A stretch of 30,317 nucleotides of DNA from Haloarcula sp. Its GTDB lineage: Archaea > Halobacteriota > Halobacteria > Halobacteriales > Haloarculaceae. Both the position numbers and the translations under genes were made by a program. The notes beneath the pieces were generated by a model. That model saw only the letters and a list, made by a program, of their open reading frames with translations. It was not told where the DNA came from and ran no database searches. Below, piece after piece: positions 6,675 through 14,243 of the stretch; within the stretch, counting starts at the first letter, position 1; each line of letters begins with the position of its first letter. The stretch spans positions 1 through 30,317 of the forward strand of contig JAQCNK010000124.1 in assembly GCA_028275075.1 (NCBI GenBank). The letters are read 5' to 3'.

Positions 6675-8057
6675 CTACTCACGGTCGCCGGCGCCGACGG
6701 CGCTCTCGCCGATTGGCGACGATCCCTCGATTGTCTCCTGGCCGCCCATATACGGCCTGAGTACTTCCGGTATGGTGACCGTCCCGTCCTCGTTCTGGTA
6801 GTATTCGAGGATGGCGACCAACACTCGTGGGACGGCCAGTCCGGAGCCGTTCAGCGTGTGCAGGTAGTCGGCCGATTCGTGGCGCTCGGGCCGGTAGCGC
6901 AGGCCGGCGCGTCGGGCCTGGAAATCCTCGAAGTTCGACACCGAGGAGACTTCGAGCCAGCGGCCGCCCACATCTGGCCCGTCGTCCATGTCGTCGCCCG
7001 GCGCCCACACCTCGATATCGTACTTCTTGGCCTGGGTAAAGCCCATGTCGCCGGTGCACATATCGAGCACGCGGTAGGGCAGTCCGAGTTCGTCCAGCAC
7101 TGCGGCCGCTTCGTCGAGCAGCCCCTCAAGCCGGTCGTAGCTGTCTTCTGGGCGGACGAAATTGACGAGTTCGACCTTGTGGAACTGATGGACGCGGACG
7201 TACCCCCGCGTCTCGGTGCCGTGTTCGCCGGCCTCCCGTCGGAAGTTCGGCGAGAACGCCTGGTGTTTCACGGGGAGGTCGTCGTCCAGTAGAATCTCGT
7301 CGCGGTACATGTTCGTCACCGGCACCTCAGCTGTCGGCAGCAGCCACAGGTCGTCCTCGTCGATGTCGTCGTCCTGCTGGGATCCGACGCGGTAGGCGTC
7401 TTCGTCGAACTTGGGGAGCTGTCCAGTGCCCTCCATCGACGCCGAGTTGACCGGAATCGGCGGCAGCACGTCGGAATACCCCTGCTCGCGGTGGACATCG
7501 AGCATGAACTGCACCAGTGCGTGCTCCAGTCGCGCGCCTTCGCCCTTGACGAACTGGAAACCGCCGCCGCTGACTTTTGCGCCCCGTTCGAAGTCCAGAA
7601 TGTCGAGTTCCTCACCGAGGTCGTAGTGGGGAATCACGTTGTCTGGCAGCTCTCGGCGGTCGGCAAACCCCTCACGAGAACGCTCGACGTTGTCACTCTC
7701 GTCCTCGCCTGTGGGGACCGATTCGTGGGGGACGTTGGGAAGCTCCAGCAGCCCTGCCTCGAGCTTCGACTCCAGCTCGTCCGCCTGCTCTTCGACCGCC
7801 TGGAGCTCTTCTTTGAGCTCGCTGGAGCGCTCGATAGCCTCTTGAGCCGCTTCCTCGTCGCCCTCCTGTTTCAACTTCCCAATCTTCGAGGACACCTCGT
7901 TGCGCTCTTGGCGCAGCCCGTCGCCCGTAGCTTTCAGCTCACGCCACTCCTCATCAATAGCCAGAAGCTCGTCGAGGTCCACGCCCGTGACGCCCTTGCG
8001 CTCGATGGCGTCACGCACCGTCTCGGGGTTCTCCCGGACGAACTGTCTCGATAACAT
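6675..8057 (-). CDS. serS: Seryl-tRNA synthetase
   Basis: A 460-residue class II synthetase that charges tRNA-Ser. The N-terminal 110 residues contain the long antiparallel coiled coil that grips the tRNA variable arm (Glu/Lys-rich, about residues 30-100). The catalytic core follows, with the serine-recognising TAE at 242-244, motif 2 FRREAG at 272-277 leading into [14 protein letters not shown], and motif 3 GSGLAVPR at 404-411. It is the common bacterial-type SerRS also used by haloarchaea, not the rare methanogen type. Length is normal, and the ATG start ([10 protein letters not shown]) fits the family. Confidence 0.97.
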   Translation of the reverse strand: MLSRQFVRENPETVRDAIERKGVTGVDLDELLAIDEEWRELKATGDGLRQERNEVSSKIGKLKQEGDEEAAQEAIERSSELKEELQAVEEQADELESKLEAGLLELPNVPHESVPTGEDESDNVERSREGFADRRELPDNVIPHYDLGEELDILDFERGAKVSGGGFQFVKGEGARLEHALVQFMLDVHREQGYSDVLPPIPVNSASMEGTGQLPKFDEDAYRVGSQQDDDIDEDDLWLLPTAEVPVTNMYRDEILLDDDLPVKHQAFSPNFRREAGEHGTETRGYVRVHQFHKVELVNFVRPEDSYDRLEGLLDEAAAVLDELGLPYRVLDMCTGDMGFTQAKKYDIEVWAPGDDMDDGPDVGGRWLEVSSVSNFEDFQARRAGLRYRPERHESADYLHTLNGSGLAVPRVLVAILEYYQNEDGTVTIPEVLRPYMGGQETIEGSSPIGESAVGAGDRE

Positions 8058-8342
8058 GGTCGGCGGTTCTCGACGGGCGAAATTAGGCGTGTCGGTCCGC
8101 GTGTGGCTCAGCTGTGGGTTCGGTTGATGCAGGCCGTTGGAGGCAGAATCTACCAGTGTAAGACTGAACTGACACTAGCGCCGACCGCTCGCAGAGACTA
8201 GTGGCGTCAAGGCCGATACCGAACTCTCTCTGATAGCTCGCTCTCAGCAAAGCACGTGTTTCCCGGTATGGCTTCGGGAGCGTTACCCACACACAGTGCA
8301 GTGACACCACGGCGACTCATCAGGCCCTATACTGTGTGTTGC
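8058..8342. other. 285-bp gap with no supported gene
   Basis: This stretch lies upstream of serS and after the stop of the zinc-ribbon ORF. It holds no RNA gene I recognise. A leftward 75-codon frame (8083-8310) has no domain, no clear promoter and composition that does not stand out, so it is not called. An imperfect inverted repeat around CACTAG...CTAGTG (about 8172-8206) is the only structure seen. The serS promoter should lie in the first 40 bases. Confidence 0.5.
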
Positions 8343-8528
8343 CTACGTCATCGCTTTTGGCCTTTTGTCAGCGACATGGCCGCACGCTTCACACACAAAT
8401 ACACCTTTTTCGGCCTTTACGTAGCCGTCTGGTTCGACGGACACGCCACCGAATTCGAACGACTCTTCACCTTCTATGTTTACATCCCACTCGGTACCAC
8501 ATTCTGGACAGCTCTGAGGGCTGTGCAT
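8343..8528 (-). CDS. Small zinc-ribbon protein (61 aa)
   Basis: A 61-residue protein with two CxxC knuckles, CPEC near the N-terminus and CEAC near the C-terminus (CPECGTEWDV... VFVCEACGHV), which together make a single zinc beta-ribbon. Such small ribbons bind nucleic acid or protein, but the function here is unknown. Composition differs from neighbours: the gene is close to half GC with codons such as GTA, AAA and AGA, and its upstream flank is very AT-rich. This suggests recent acquisition. ATG start after an AT-rich stretch (AATATAATG about 15-25 bases upstream), consistent with a leaderless transcript. Confidence 0.72.
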   Translation of the reverse strand: MHSPQSCPECGTEWDVNIEGEESFEFGGVSVEPDGYVKAEKGVFVCEACGHVADKRPKAMT

Positions 8529-8754
8529 GATAAAACATTATATTCCCACCTGTATTAAATTTAACCCCTAGAAAATAAGAATAGAAAATCTATCGTTGGT
8601 CGTAATCGGCGATACCGGGCAGTGAGTACAACAGCCCATATGACTGGATGAGATACGCTCGGACTCGACCGGACAGGAGTGGGTGCCAGCCGTTCCAATC
8701 GTTCAGTTGGCAGTATAGCCCAATCGTTTTGCACGCAGGTGGTGACCTCTCAGT
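8529..8754. other. AT-rich divergent intergenic region
   Basis: The first 70 bases are the most AT-rich in the window (ATTAAATTTAACC, AAAATAAGAATAG) and hold TATA-like sequences for the leftward zinc-ribbon ORF. The rest is GC-rich and leads to the MBL-fold gene; AGTATAGCC about 40 bases before that start is a weak TATA candidate. No gene or RNA recognised. Confidence 0.4.
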
Positions 8755-9663
8755 ATGGCAATTGGCGACGTGTACGACGCCGAGGCGTGCGAGGATGTCC
8801 ACTACGTCGACACCGGGATGTACGACGTATCCGAGTACGGCTCGGTGTACGTCATCGACGCCCAGCGACCGGCGCTCGTGGATACGGGTATCGGCGCTCG
8901 GTACGACGGTATTCTCGATGCGATGGCCGAGGTTGGCGTCGCGCCCGCGGATCTCGAAGTGATCGCCGTCACACACGTCCATCTGGACCATGCTGGCGGC
9001 GCGGGCTACTTGGCCGAGGAGTGTCCCAACGCGACCATCTACGTCCACGAAATCGGCGCACCCCACCTGGCCGACCCGACGCGGCTGTGGGAGGGGACCA
9101 AACAGGCCGTCGGCGACCAGGTGCAGTACTACGCAGAGCCCGAACCTGTACCCGAAGATCGCATCGTCGAACTCACTGACGGCGACAGCATCGATCTGGG
9201 AGACCACACGCTTGATGCCTACCAGGCGCCGGGCCACGCACCGCATCAGGTGATTTTCCACGACCCGGCAATCGACGGGGTGTTCACCGCCGACGCCGCC
9301 GGGCTCTTTACCCCTTCGACGGACGAGGTCAACGTCACCACCCCGCCAGTGAACTTCGACCTCGACCGGGCGCTCGACGACATCGCGACGATCCGCGAGC
9401 TTGCCCCCGAGACGCTGCTGTACGCCCACTTTGGCACCGAACCAATCGGCGACCGTCTCGACGAGTACGCCCGGAAGCTAGACAACTGGGTCACCGCGGT
9501 CCGTGAGAAACGGGCGGAACTGGGCGATGACGACGCCGTGATTCAGCATTTCGTCGACACTGTCGAGACGCCCGCTGTCTGGGGCGAGCACAAGGCCCGC
9601 GAAGAGATTGCGCTGAACGTTCGTGGCGTGCTCGTGATGCTGGACCGCGACGAGTACGTGTGA
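8755..9663 (+). CDS. MBL-fold metallo-hydrolase
   Basis: A 302-residue metallo-beta-lactamase-fold protein. The metal-binding signature THVHLDHAGG (HxHxDH) is near residue 75, the next ligand is in APGHAPHQ near 163, and the acidic ligand follows in VFTADAAGLF; a late YAHFGTEP supplies the final histidine. These residues should hold two metal ions for hydrolysis or oxidation chemistry. The C-terminal third (IRELAPETLL... DEYARKLDNW) is the helical tail common in haloarchaeal members. Substrate unknown. Start ATG at MAIGDVYD. The gene is followed after 16 bases by palindromic repeat copy 2. Confidence 0.9.
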   Translation: MAIGDVYDAEACEDVHYVDTGMYDVSEYGSVYVIDAQRPALVDTGIGARYDGILDAMAEVGVAPADLEVIAVTHVHLDHAGGAGYLAEECPNATIYVHEIGAPHLADPTRLWEGTKQAVGDQVQYYAEPEPVPEDRIVELTDGDSIDLGDHTLDAYQAPGHAPHQVIFHDPAIDGVFTADAAGLFTPSTDEVNVTTPPVNFDLDRALDDIATIRELAPETLLYAHFGTEPIGDRLDEYARKLDNWVTAVREKRAELGDDDAVIQHFVDTVETPAVWGEHKAREEIALNVRGVLVMLDRDEYV

Positions 9664-9679
9664 CCGCGCGGAGCGAGTG

Positions 9680-9825
9680 ATACTGGTGGCTGTCCGTGCG
9701 TAGAGATGATCGGCACCCGGGCTGGGCGATTTCTTCCGGACTGTTATACGGGTCGACAGAACGATTGATAGAGCCAGACCCCGGCGAATATCTATCAGTG
9801 TCGACCCGTATACAGCCGACAGTAT
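9680..9825 (+). repeat. Dispersed palindromic repeat, copy 2, interrupted by a nested element
   Basis: Ends are ATACTGGTGGCTGT and ACAGCCGACAGTAT. The left part follows the family order: AGAGATGATCGG, CACCCGGG, CTGGGCGATTTCTTCCGGACTGT. A separate 64-bp palindrome then splits the element before the terminal repeat. It fills the space between two convergent genes, 16 bases after the MBL stop and 3 bases from the enolase-family stop. Confidence 0.85.
9747..9810. mobile_element. Nested 64-bp palindromic MITE-like insertion with TA duplication
   Basis: Perfect 12-base inverted ends TACGGGTCGACA and TGTCGACCCGTA, flanked on both sides by TA (9745-9746 and 9811-9812). In copy 1 (minus strand) the corresponding site is uninterrupted, ACTGT-TA-CAGCC. 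The insertion with TA duplication is what IS630/Tc1-mariner-type MITEs leave. Internal GATAGA/TCTATC also pair. No coding capacity. Confidence 0.7.
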
Positions 9826-9828
9826 GTC

Positions 9829-10890
9829 TCAGAGTTCGCCGAAGCCGACACCGATGCCCGTTGTATCCGCCGGCGGGTCGAGTGGACTAGCCGGGAGTCC
9901 AGTAGACGCCTCAGGATCGTTGTATCCGCTCGGGGCGACATCGTTGGGCGAATTCGGGTACCAAAGCGACGCCAGCGCCTGGATGTGGTCCCGGCCGACG
10001 CCGAGTTCGAACTGACCGCCGCCGTAGAGTTTGATACCTTCCCGCTCGCAGTAGGCGATGGTCGAAAGCACCGACTCGACGGTGCCACAGCGTGACGGTT
10101 TCATGTTGAGGACGCTCGGCTCGAAGGGTAACGCCTCGATGCTCTCGACACCAGTGATTGGCACATCCCACGTGATCCGCTGCTGGCGGTGCTCGAGGAC
10201 GGGTCGGGTTTCCTCGGTCAGGTTCGGGTCCTCTAGCAGGGCCTCGGGAAGCTCGACAGCGACCCGCTGGTAGAACTCCGGGTCGGGATCGTTTGCGATC
10301 CGTTCGTCCTCGTACAGCCCCTTCAGATCGAGGACGCGAACGTCGTAGTCTGAGAGGGATGTGAGAAGCGTATCGTCCCACTCCGGGGTCGGGTCCAGTT
10401 TAAACGCGAGGGCGTCGTGGATCCCCAACAGCGCGTCGAGACGGTCGGTCGTCGGCGGCTGGTCATCGTCAGGGTTCGACAGCCGTGTCGAGACGACAAA
10501 GTCGACGGGGTCGTACGCCCGCCCCAACGCCGCACCCAGCGAGGTATCGGCCTGTTTCAGCGCCAGGTCCAACGCCGCGCTCTCGAAGCCCCACCGCCGG
10601 TAGTGGCGAAAGCGGTCTTGCTCAGGGGGGTCGGGCCAGAGGGCAGCGTCGGCCAGCGCGGCGGAGAACTCCTCGACCGTGTACTCGCCGGCGAGGTCAA
10701 CGTCGTGCTCGATCAGCGCGTGGTGGGCTTCGTTCGTGTAGGTCACGTCTTCGCCCCGTCCCGTCTCACCGTCGCCGGAGAGCGTTATCGTGGTCGTCGC
10801 CCGCTCGAACCCGCTGGAGGTCGCCCGCTCGCGCAGGTCGAACGTACAGTCCGCAACAGTAAGCGGGAGAGCAGCGATACGGTCGTACAT
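9829..10890 (-). CDS. Enolase-superfamily protein (o-succinylbenzoate synthase/mandelate racemase-like)
   Basis: A 353-residue protein of the enolase superfamily. A capping domain (GRGEDVTYTNEAHHAL, FRHYRRWGFESAALDLALKQ) precedes a TIM barrel with metal-ligand strands VLDLKG (Asp), LEDPNLTE (Glu) and ITWDVPI (Asp), a first catalytic Lys in FKLDPTPEW, and NMKPSRCGTVES with a second Lys. The superfamily abstracts a proton alpha to a carboxylate. The specific substrate is not evident, and menC or sugar-acid dehydratase activity are both possible. Start taken at MYDRIAALPLTV; the frame extends 17 codons upstream, but those residues look unconserved. The stop codon is 3 bases from palindromic repeat copy 2. 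Confidence 0.82.
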   Translation of the reverse strand: MYDRIAALPLTVADCTFDLRERATSSGFERATTTITLSGDGETGRGEDVTYTNEAHHALIEHDVDLAGEYTVEEFSAALADAALWPDPPEQDRFRHYRRWGFESAALDLALKQADTSLGAALGRAYDPVDFVVSTRLSNPDDDQPPTTDRLDALLGIHDALAFKLDPTPEWDDTLLTSLSDYDVRVLDLKGLYEDERIANDPDPEFYQRVAVELPEALLEDPNLTEETRPVLEHRQQRITWDVPITGVESIEALPFEPSVLNMKPSRCGTVESVLSTIAYCEREGIKLYGGGQFELGVGRDHIQALASLWYPNSPNDVAPSGYNDPEASTGLPASPLDPPADTTGIGVGFGEL

Positions 10891-10916
10891 ATCGGACAGA
10901 AGGGCCGATAAGCTAA

Positions 10917-11123
<207 letters not shown>

Positions 11124-11137
11124 GACTTCGGTGTCGC

Positions 11138-11142
11138 TTTTT
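11138..11142 (+). terminator. T-run terminator after L40e
   Basis: Five T residues, 15 bases after the L40e stop and following a GC-rich stretch, fit the T-rich intrinsic termination used by archaeal RNA polymerase. Confidence 0.4.
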
Positions 11143-11183
11143 CGGATTGTCGTTTGCTCGGCGAGCGGCGCGGCCAAGCGCGC

Positions 11184-11792
11184 TCAGGTAGGGTACTTCG
11201 GCTCGCGCCGCTCGGCTCGTTCTACGGCTTTCTCGACGATACTGCGAACGTCGCCGTGGAAGACGCCGCCGTGGCCCGAGTACATCCCCTCGACACCGTT
11301 AGGCAGCCGGTCGAGCAGGTCACGGATGCTCTGTATCTCCCGGTCGCGTGACTGACCGGGACGGTCAGTTCGGCCGAACGAACCGCCCTCGAAGGCGCCG
11401 TCGTCGTGGACAACCACGTCGCCCGAAAAGAGCGACGTCTCCGATACCAGCGAAACGTGATCGTCGGCGTGGCCCGGCGTGTACACCACCTCGCAGGTCT
11501 CATCGCCCACGAGGACCTCGTCGCCGTCCTCAATGGCGTGGTCCCGGCGGGGGTGCTCGGCGTAGGCGTACAGTTCCGCATCGAACGCCTCTAGAACCTG
11601 GTCGAGTGCCTGAACGTGATCGCCGTGCTGGTGTGTCAGGACGACCGCGTCGACGGTGTCAGTGTACTCCCGAATTGCGTCGACGACGCCTTTCCAGCCC
11701 CCAGCGTCGACGAGCGTGGGGCGCTCACCGAGCGCGAGATAGGCGTTGCAGGTGAACGTCTCGGCGTCGGCGGTGACGTTGTGGACCTTCAT
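11184..11792 (-). CDS. MBL-fold metallo-hydrolase (glyoxalase II-like)
   Basis: A 202-residue metallo-beta-lactamase-fold protein. Metal ligands are in THQHGDH (HxHxDH), TPGHADDHVS and SGDVVVHDD, with a late SGHGG, the arrangement of glyoxalase II/hydroxyacylglutathione hydrolase-like enzymes. The likely substrate is a thioester or similar ester, but none can be assigned. The frame is open for 38 codons upstream, through a palindromic repeat. The start is placed at ATG 11792 (MKVHNVTADAETFTCNAYL), where family members begin. It diverges from the ThuA-domain gene; the repeat (copy 3) lies in the shared promoter region. Confidence 0.88.
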   Translation of the reverse strand: MKVHNVTADAETFTCNAYLALGERPTLVDAGGWKGVVDAIREYTDTVDAVVLTHQHGDHVQALDQVLEAFDAELYAYAEHPRRDHAIEDGDEVLVGDETCEVVYTPGHADDHVSLVSETSLFSGDVVVHDDGAFEGGSFGRTDRPGQSRDREIQSIRDLLDRLPNGVEGMYSGHGGVFHGDVRSIVEKAVERAERREPKYPT

Positions 11793-11820
11793 ACCCGTAC
11801 CGTGTAGTGGGACGCGCTTG

Positions 11821-11866
11821 ATACTGCCGGCTATGAGTTCCGTTAGTTTGGGACAGCCAACAGTAT
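11821..11866. repeat. Dispersed palindromic repeat, copy 3 (46-bp, core missing)
   Basis: The terminal repeats ATACTGCCGGCTAT and ACAGCCAACAGTAT of the family are present, but only 18 bases separate them, so the GC-rich hairpin core is absent. It is the only copy between divergent genes, and it lies 27-28 bases from both start codons, where the promoters should be. Confidence 0.75.
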
Positions 11867-11892
11867 TAGCCACCGCTCCGTCGGACACGTAT

Positions 11893-12612
11893 ATGCAATC
11901 AGTCACGGTCTGGAACGAGTTTATCCACGAGCGCGAGGACGAGGCAGTCGCCGAGATCTACCCCGAGGGGATCCACACGACCATCGCCGACGCACTCGAC
12001 GAACGGGGTCACGAGACCAGGACGGCGACACTCGACGAGCCCGAACACGGCCTGACAGACGACGTGCTGGCCGACACCGACGTGCTAATCTGGTGGGGCC
12101 ACGCCGCCCACCAGGCGGTCGACGACGACGTGGTCGACGCTGTCGTCGAGCGCGTGCAAGCGGGGATGGGGCTGCTGGTCCTCCACTCGGCCCACGCCTG
12201 CAAGCCGTTTACCCGCCTGCTCGGGACGCCGTGTGATCTGACCTGGCGCGAGAGCGACGAGCGCGAGCGGCTCTGGATTACGGATCCGGGGCATCCCATC
12301 GTCGACGGGTTGGGCGACTCCATCGTTATCGAGGAGACCGAGACTTACGGCGAGCCGTTCGGTATTCCGGAACCAGACCGCCTCGTGTTCACGTCGTGGT
12401 TCGAGGGTGGAGAGGTGTTTCGCTCGGGCTGTTGTTACCGGCGCGGCCGCGGGAAACTGTTCTACTTCCGGCCGGGTCACGAGACCTATCCGATCTACCA
12501 CCGCGACGATATCCAGACAGTACTGGACAACGCCGTCCGCTGGGCCGCGCCGAGCGAAGGCGCGGACGCCTACGGCGGCAACCGGAACGTCGAACCACCC
12601 GAATCACCGTAG
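11893..12612 (+). CDS. ThuA-domain (trehalose utilisation-like) protein
   Basis: A 239-residue protein of the ThuA family, which has a class I glutamine amidotransferase-like fold. Characteristic segments are VTVWNEFIHE at the N-terminus, TDVLIWWGHAAHQAV, GLLVLHSAHACKPFTRLLG (the position where related folds carry a nucleophile), ITDPGHPIVDGL, and the C-terminal RGRGKLFYFRPGHETYPIYH. ThuA proteins are tied to trehalose/sugar metabolism in rhizobia; the haloarchaeal role is not established. The start is ATG 11893 (MQSVTVWNEF), preceded by TACACGTAT-like AT-richer sequence; a longer frame upstream crosses the repeat and is not likely. Confidence 0.85.
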   Translation: MQSVTVWNEFIHEREDEAVAEIYPEGIHTTIADALDERGHETRTATLDEPEHGLTDDVLADTDVLIWWGHAAHQAVDDDVVDAVVERVQAGMGLLVLHSAHACKPFTRLLGTPCDLTWRESDERERLWITDPGHPIVDGLGDSIVIEETETYGEPFGIPEPDRLVFTSWFEGGEVFRSGCCYRRGRGKLFYFRPGHETYPIYHRDDIQTVLDNAVRWAAPSEGADAYGGNRNVEPPESP

Positions 12613-12674
12613 TCAGACGGTCTGTTGCGCACACGCGCACGCGGCTGACCGCAGTCGGCGAGTGATTTTTTACC

Positions 12675-12695
12675 GTGAACTACATAGTTGTTCAC
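12675..12695. promoter_or_regulatory. Palindromic operator-like site before the DUF5786-like gene
   Basis: The near-symmetric 21-mer begins GTGAAC and ends GTTCAC, with inner AC/GT also matching. It lies between a T-rich TATA-like stretch (ATTTTTTAC, 12665-12673) and the ATG at 12699, so it would cover the transcription start: a good place for a repressor. Confidence 0.45.
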
Positions 12696-12698
12696 GCA

Positions 12699-12890
12699 AT
12701 GGGCTTCGGGAGCTACGATGAGTCCGAACAGGAAAACCAGGAGTACGACACGGATTTCGACGACGACGATGGACTCGACACCGAGGGGGACGCCCATCGT
12801 GGGGATGTCGAATTCGAGTTCACCGCGTCGAACGACGAGCTTCTCAACCGGTTGAAGGATATCAAGGAGGAGGAGACGACGAACACGTGA
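12699..12890 (+). CDS. Small acidic haloarchaeal protein (DUF5786-like)
   Basis: A 63-residue, very acidic protein beginning MGFGSYDESEQENQEYDTD and ending with a short helical segment FTASNDELLNRLKDIKEEE. I recognise it as the conserved haloarchaeal small protein family annotated DUF5786; no function is known. The start is the ATG at 12699, since the GTG at 12675 falls in the palindrome and would add eight unusual residues. Its TGA overlaps the next GTG start (GTGA), so it is translationally coupled to the DUF99 gene. Confidence 0.83.
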   Translation: MGFGSYDESEQENQEYDTDFDDDDGLDTEGDAHRGDVEFEFTASNDELLNRLKDIKEEETTNT

Positions 12891-13459
12891 AACCGGGGCG
12901 ACGGGCCGTCGGCATCGCCGCGTCGGATCGGGAGCGGCTGAGCCACCTCGCTGGGGCAGTCGTCCGCGCGGACCGGGTGGTCGACGGCTTCGCGTTTGGC
13001 ACCTGTACCATCGGCGGGAGCGACGCGACGGCCGCCGTTTGTGCGTTGATCGATCAACTCGACCGCGAGGACGTTCGCTACGTGCTACTGGCTGGCATTG
13101 CGCCGGCGTGGTTCAACATACTGGACCTGCAGACCATCCACGAGCACACCGGCTTGCCGACGCTGTCAGTGTCGTTCGAGGCCTCGCCGGGACTAGAGGG
13201 GGGTATTCGTGACGCGTTCGACGAAACGGAGATCGTTTCGCGTCGGCTGGTGACCTACCGAGCTCAGCCCGACCGCCGCGAACTGTCGGTCAACGACGAG
13301 ACGGTGTTCGTCCGCAGCGTCGGGCTGGATCCGGACGAAGCGGCCGCAGTCGTTCGCGCGTACACCCCCGTCGGCGGCCGGCCGGAGCCGCTCCGGGTGG
13401 CCCGGCTCGCGGCGCGCGCGGTGGGCGAACGCGACGAGCGGGCGGAGCGCGAGCGCTGA
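12887..13459 (+). CDS. DUF99 family protein (endonuclease V-like fold)
   Basis: A 190-residue archaeal DUF99 protein. The family is distantly related to endonuclease V by fold. Recognisable segments are VGIAASDR near the N-terminus, VVVRADRVVDGFAFGTCTIGGSDAT in part (GFAFGTCTIGGSDAT), YVLLAGIAPAWFNILDL, and TGLPTLSVSFE. Catalytic competence as a nuclease is unproven for the family. The GTG start overlaps the preceding stop by four bases. Next comes the uracil-DNA glycosylase gene 48 bases later, so a repair-related grouping is possible (inference). Confidence 0.87.
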   Translation: MKPGRRAVGIAASDRERLSHLAGAVVRADRVVDGFAFGTCTIGGSDATAAVCALIDQLDREDVRYVLLAGIAPAWFNILDLQTIHEHTGLPTLSVSFEASPGLEGGIRDAFDETEIVSRRLVTYRAQPDRRELSVNDETVFVRSVGLDPDEAAAVVRAYTPVGGRPEPLRVARLAARAVGERDERAERER

Positions 13460-13507
13460 CAGGTCCCGACCACTGCCCTTGATACACTCCCGCCCCAACC
13501 ACCGGAC

Positions 13508-14095
13508 ATGGGAACCATGGACGGGCTGACCGTGACCGACTGCCAGCGCTGCGAGGGGCTGTGTGAGTCACGCTCCCGGATCGTCAACGGCGTCGGTCCG
13601 GCGGACGCGGACCTGCTGTTTGTCGGCGAAGGCCCCGGGGCCAACGAGGACGAACAGGGTGAGCCCTTCGTCGGCCGCAGCGGTGACGTGCTAGACGAGA
13701 CGCTACGTGAGGTCGGACTGGATCGAGGGGACGTTCGCATCACCAACTGCGTCCGCTGTCGACCGCCCGACAACCGCGACCCACACACGGAGGAACTGGC
13801 CAACTGCCGGAGCTATCTTGAGCGCGAGATCAGCCGCGTCGACCCCGAACTGGTCGTCACGCTCGGAAAGGTTCCCGGCGAGCACCTGCTTGAGCGGGAC
13901 GTGGCTGTCACGGGGGAAGCCGGCAGCGTTGCTGATGTGATCATCGACGGGACTCCACAGCCACTGTTGCTCTGTGTCCATCCGGCCGCGACGCTGTACG
14001 ACCCAACTCAGAAGGAGACGTTCCGGTCGACACTGGAGAAAGCCGCCGAGTTCACTGATGGGGAAAGCGGGCAGAAACGGCTGGGAGAGTTCTAG
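13508..14095 (+). CDS. Uracil-DNA glycosylase, family 4 ([4Fe-4S] type)
   Basis: A 195-residue family-4 UDG that removes uracil, from cytosine deamination, from DNA. Four cysteines for the iron-sulfur cluster are visible: Cys12 and Cys15 (DCQRC), Cys84 (VRCRPP) and Cys100. The active-site motif GEGPGANEDEQGEPFVGRSG spans residues 40-59, with RPPDNRDP following, and the second catalytic motif HPAA is at 158-161. Length is normal. ATG 13508 is used; ATG 13517 (MDGLTVTDC) is equally possible. The tail after residue 180 is short and acidic. A short T-run (TTTT) follows the stop. Confidence 0.95.
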   Translation: MGTMDGLTVTDCQRCEGLCESRSRIVNGVGPADADLLFVGEGPGANEDEQGEPFVGRSGDVLDETLREVGLDRGDVRITNCVRCRPPDNRDPHTEELANCRSYLEREISRVDPELVVTLGKVPGEHLLERDVAVTGEAGSVADVIIDGTPQPLLLCVHPAATLYDPTQKETFRSTLEKAAEFTDGESGQKRLGEF

Positions 14096-14243
14096 AGGGC
14101 TTTTGCAACGCTCCGGCGTTCGAGCGTCGGGGCCGACTCGACCCGACGGGTGCGCCACTCGGGTCCGGCCGGGACAGCGTATCCCGGCTGCAAATCCTGT
14201 TCGAAAGGGAAGCCACTTAGTTGGCCTTGGCGTACCGAGATCC
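14096..14243. other. Structured gap with three stem-loops before hisH
   Basis: Consecutive perfect stems occur: ACGCTC/GAGCGT (14108-14127), ACCCGA/TCGGGT (14141-14164) and GCCGGGA/TCCCGGC with a 7-base loop (14168-14188). The last recalls an anticodon arm, but no tRNA can be folded around it. They lie upstream of the hisH TATA box, so they may be the 3' end of the UDG transcript rather than a hisH leader. Confidence 0.4.
14215..14222 (+). promoter_or_regulatory. TATA-like box of hisH
   Basis: ACTTAGTT, preceded by a purine-rich GGGAAGCC that could serve as BRE, lies 22-29 bases before the hisH ATG, fitting a leaderless transcript. Confidence 0.5.

Noticed and set aside
8083..8310. 75-codon leftward ORF in the gap upstream of serS
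   Set aside because: No domain, no clear promoter, unusual Ser/Arg/Thr content; cannot be told from chance without a search.
8590..9429. 279-codon leftward frame
   Set aside because: Mostly antisense to the MBL-fold gene, whose metal-binding motifs make the rightward frame the real one.
14168..14188. Possible tRNA anticodon arm (7-bp stem, 7-base loop)
   Set aside because: No acceptor, D or T arm with the expected conserved bases can be placed around it.
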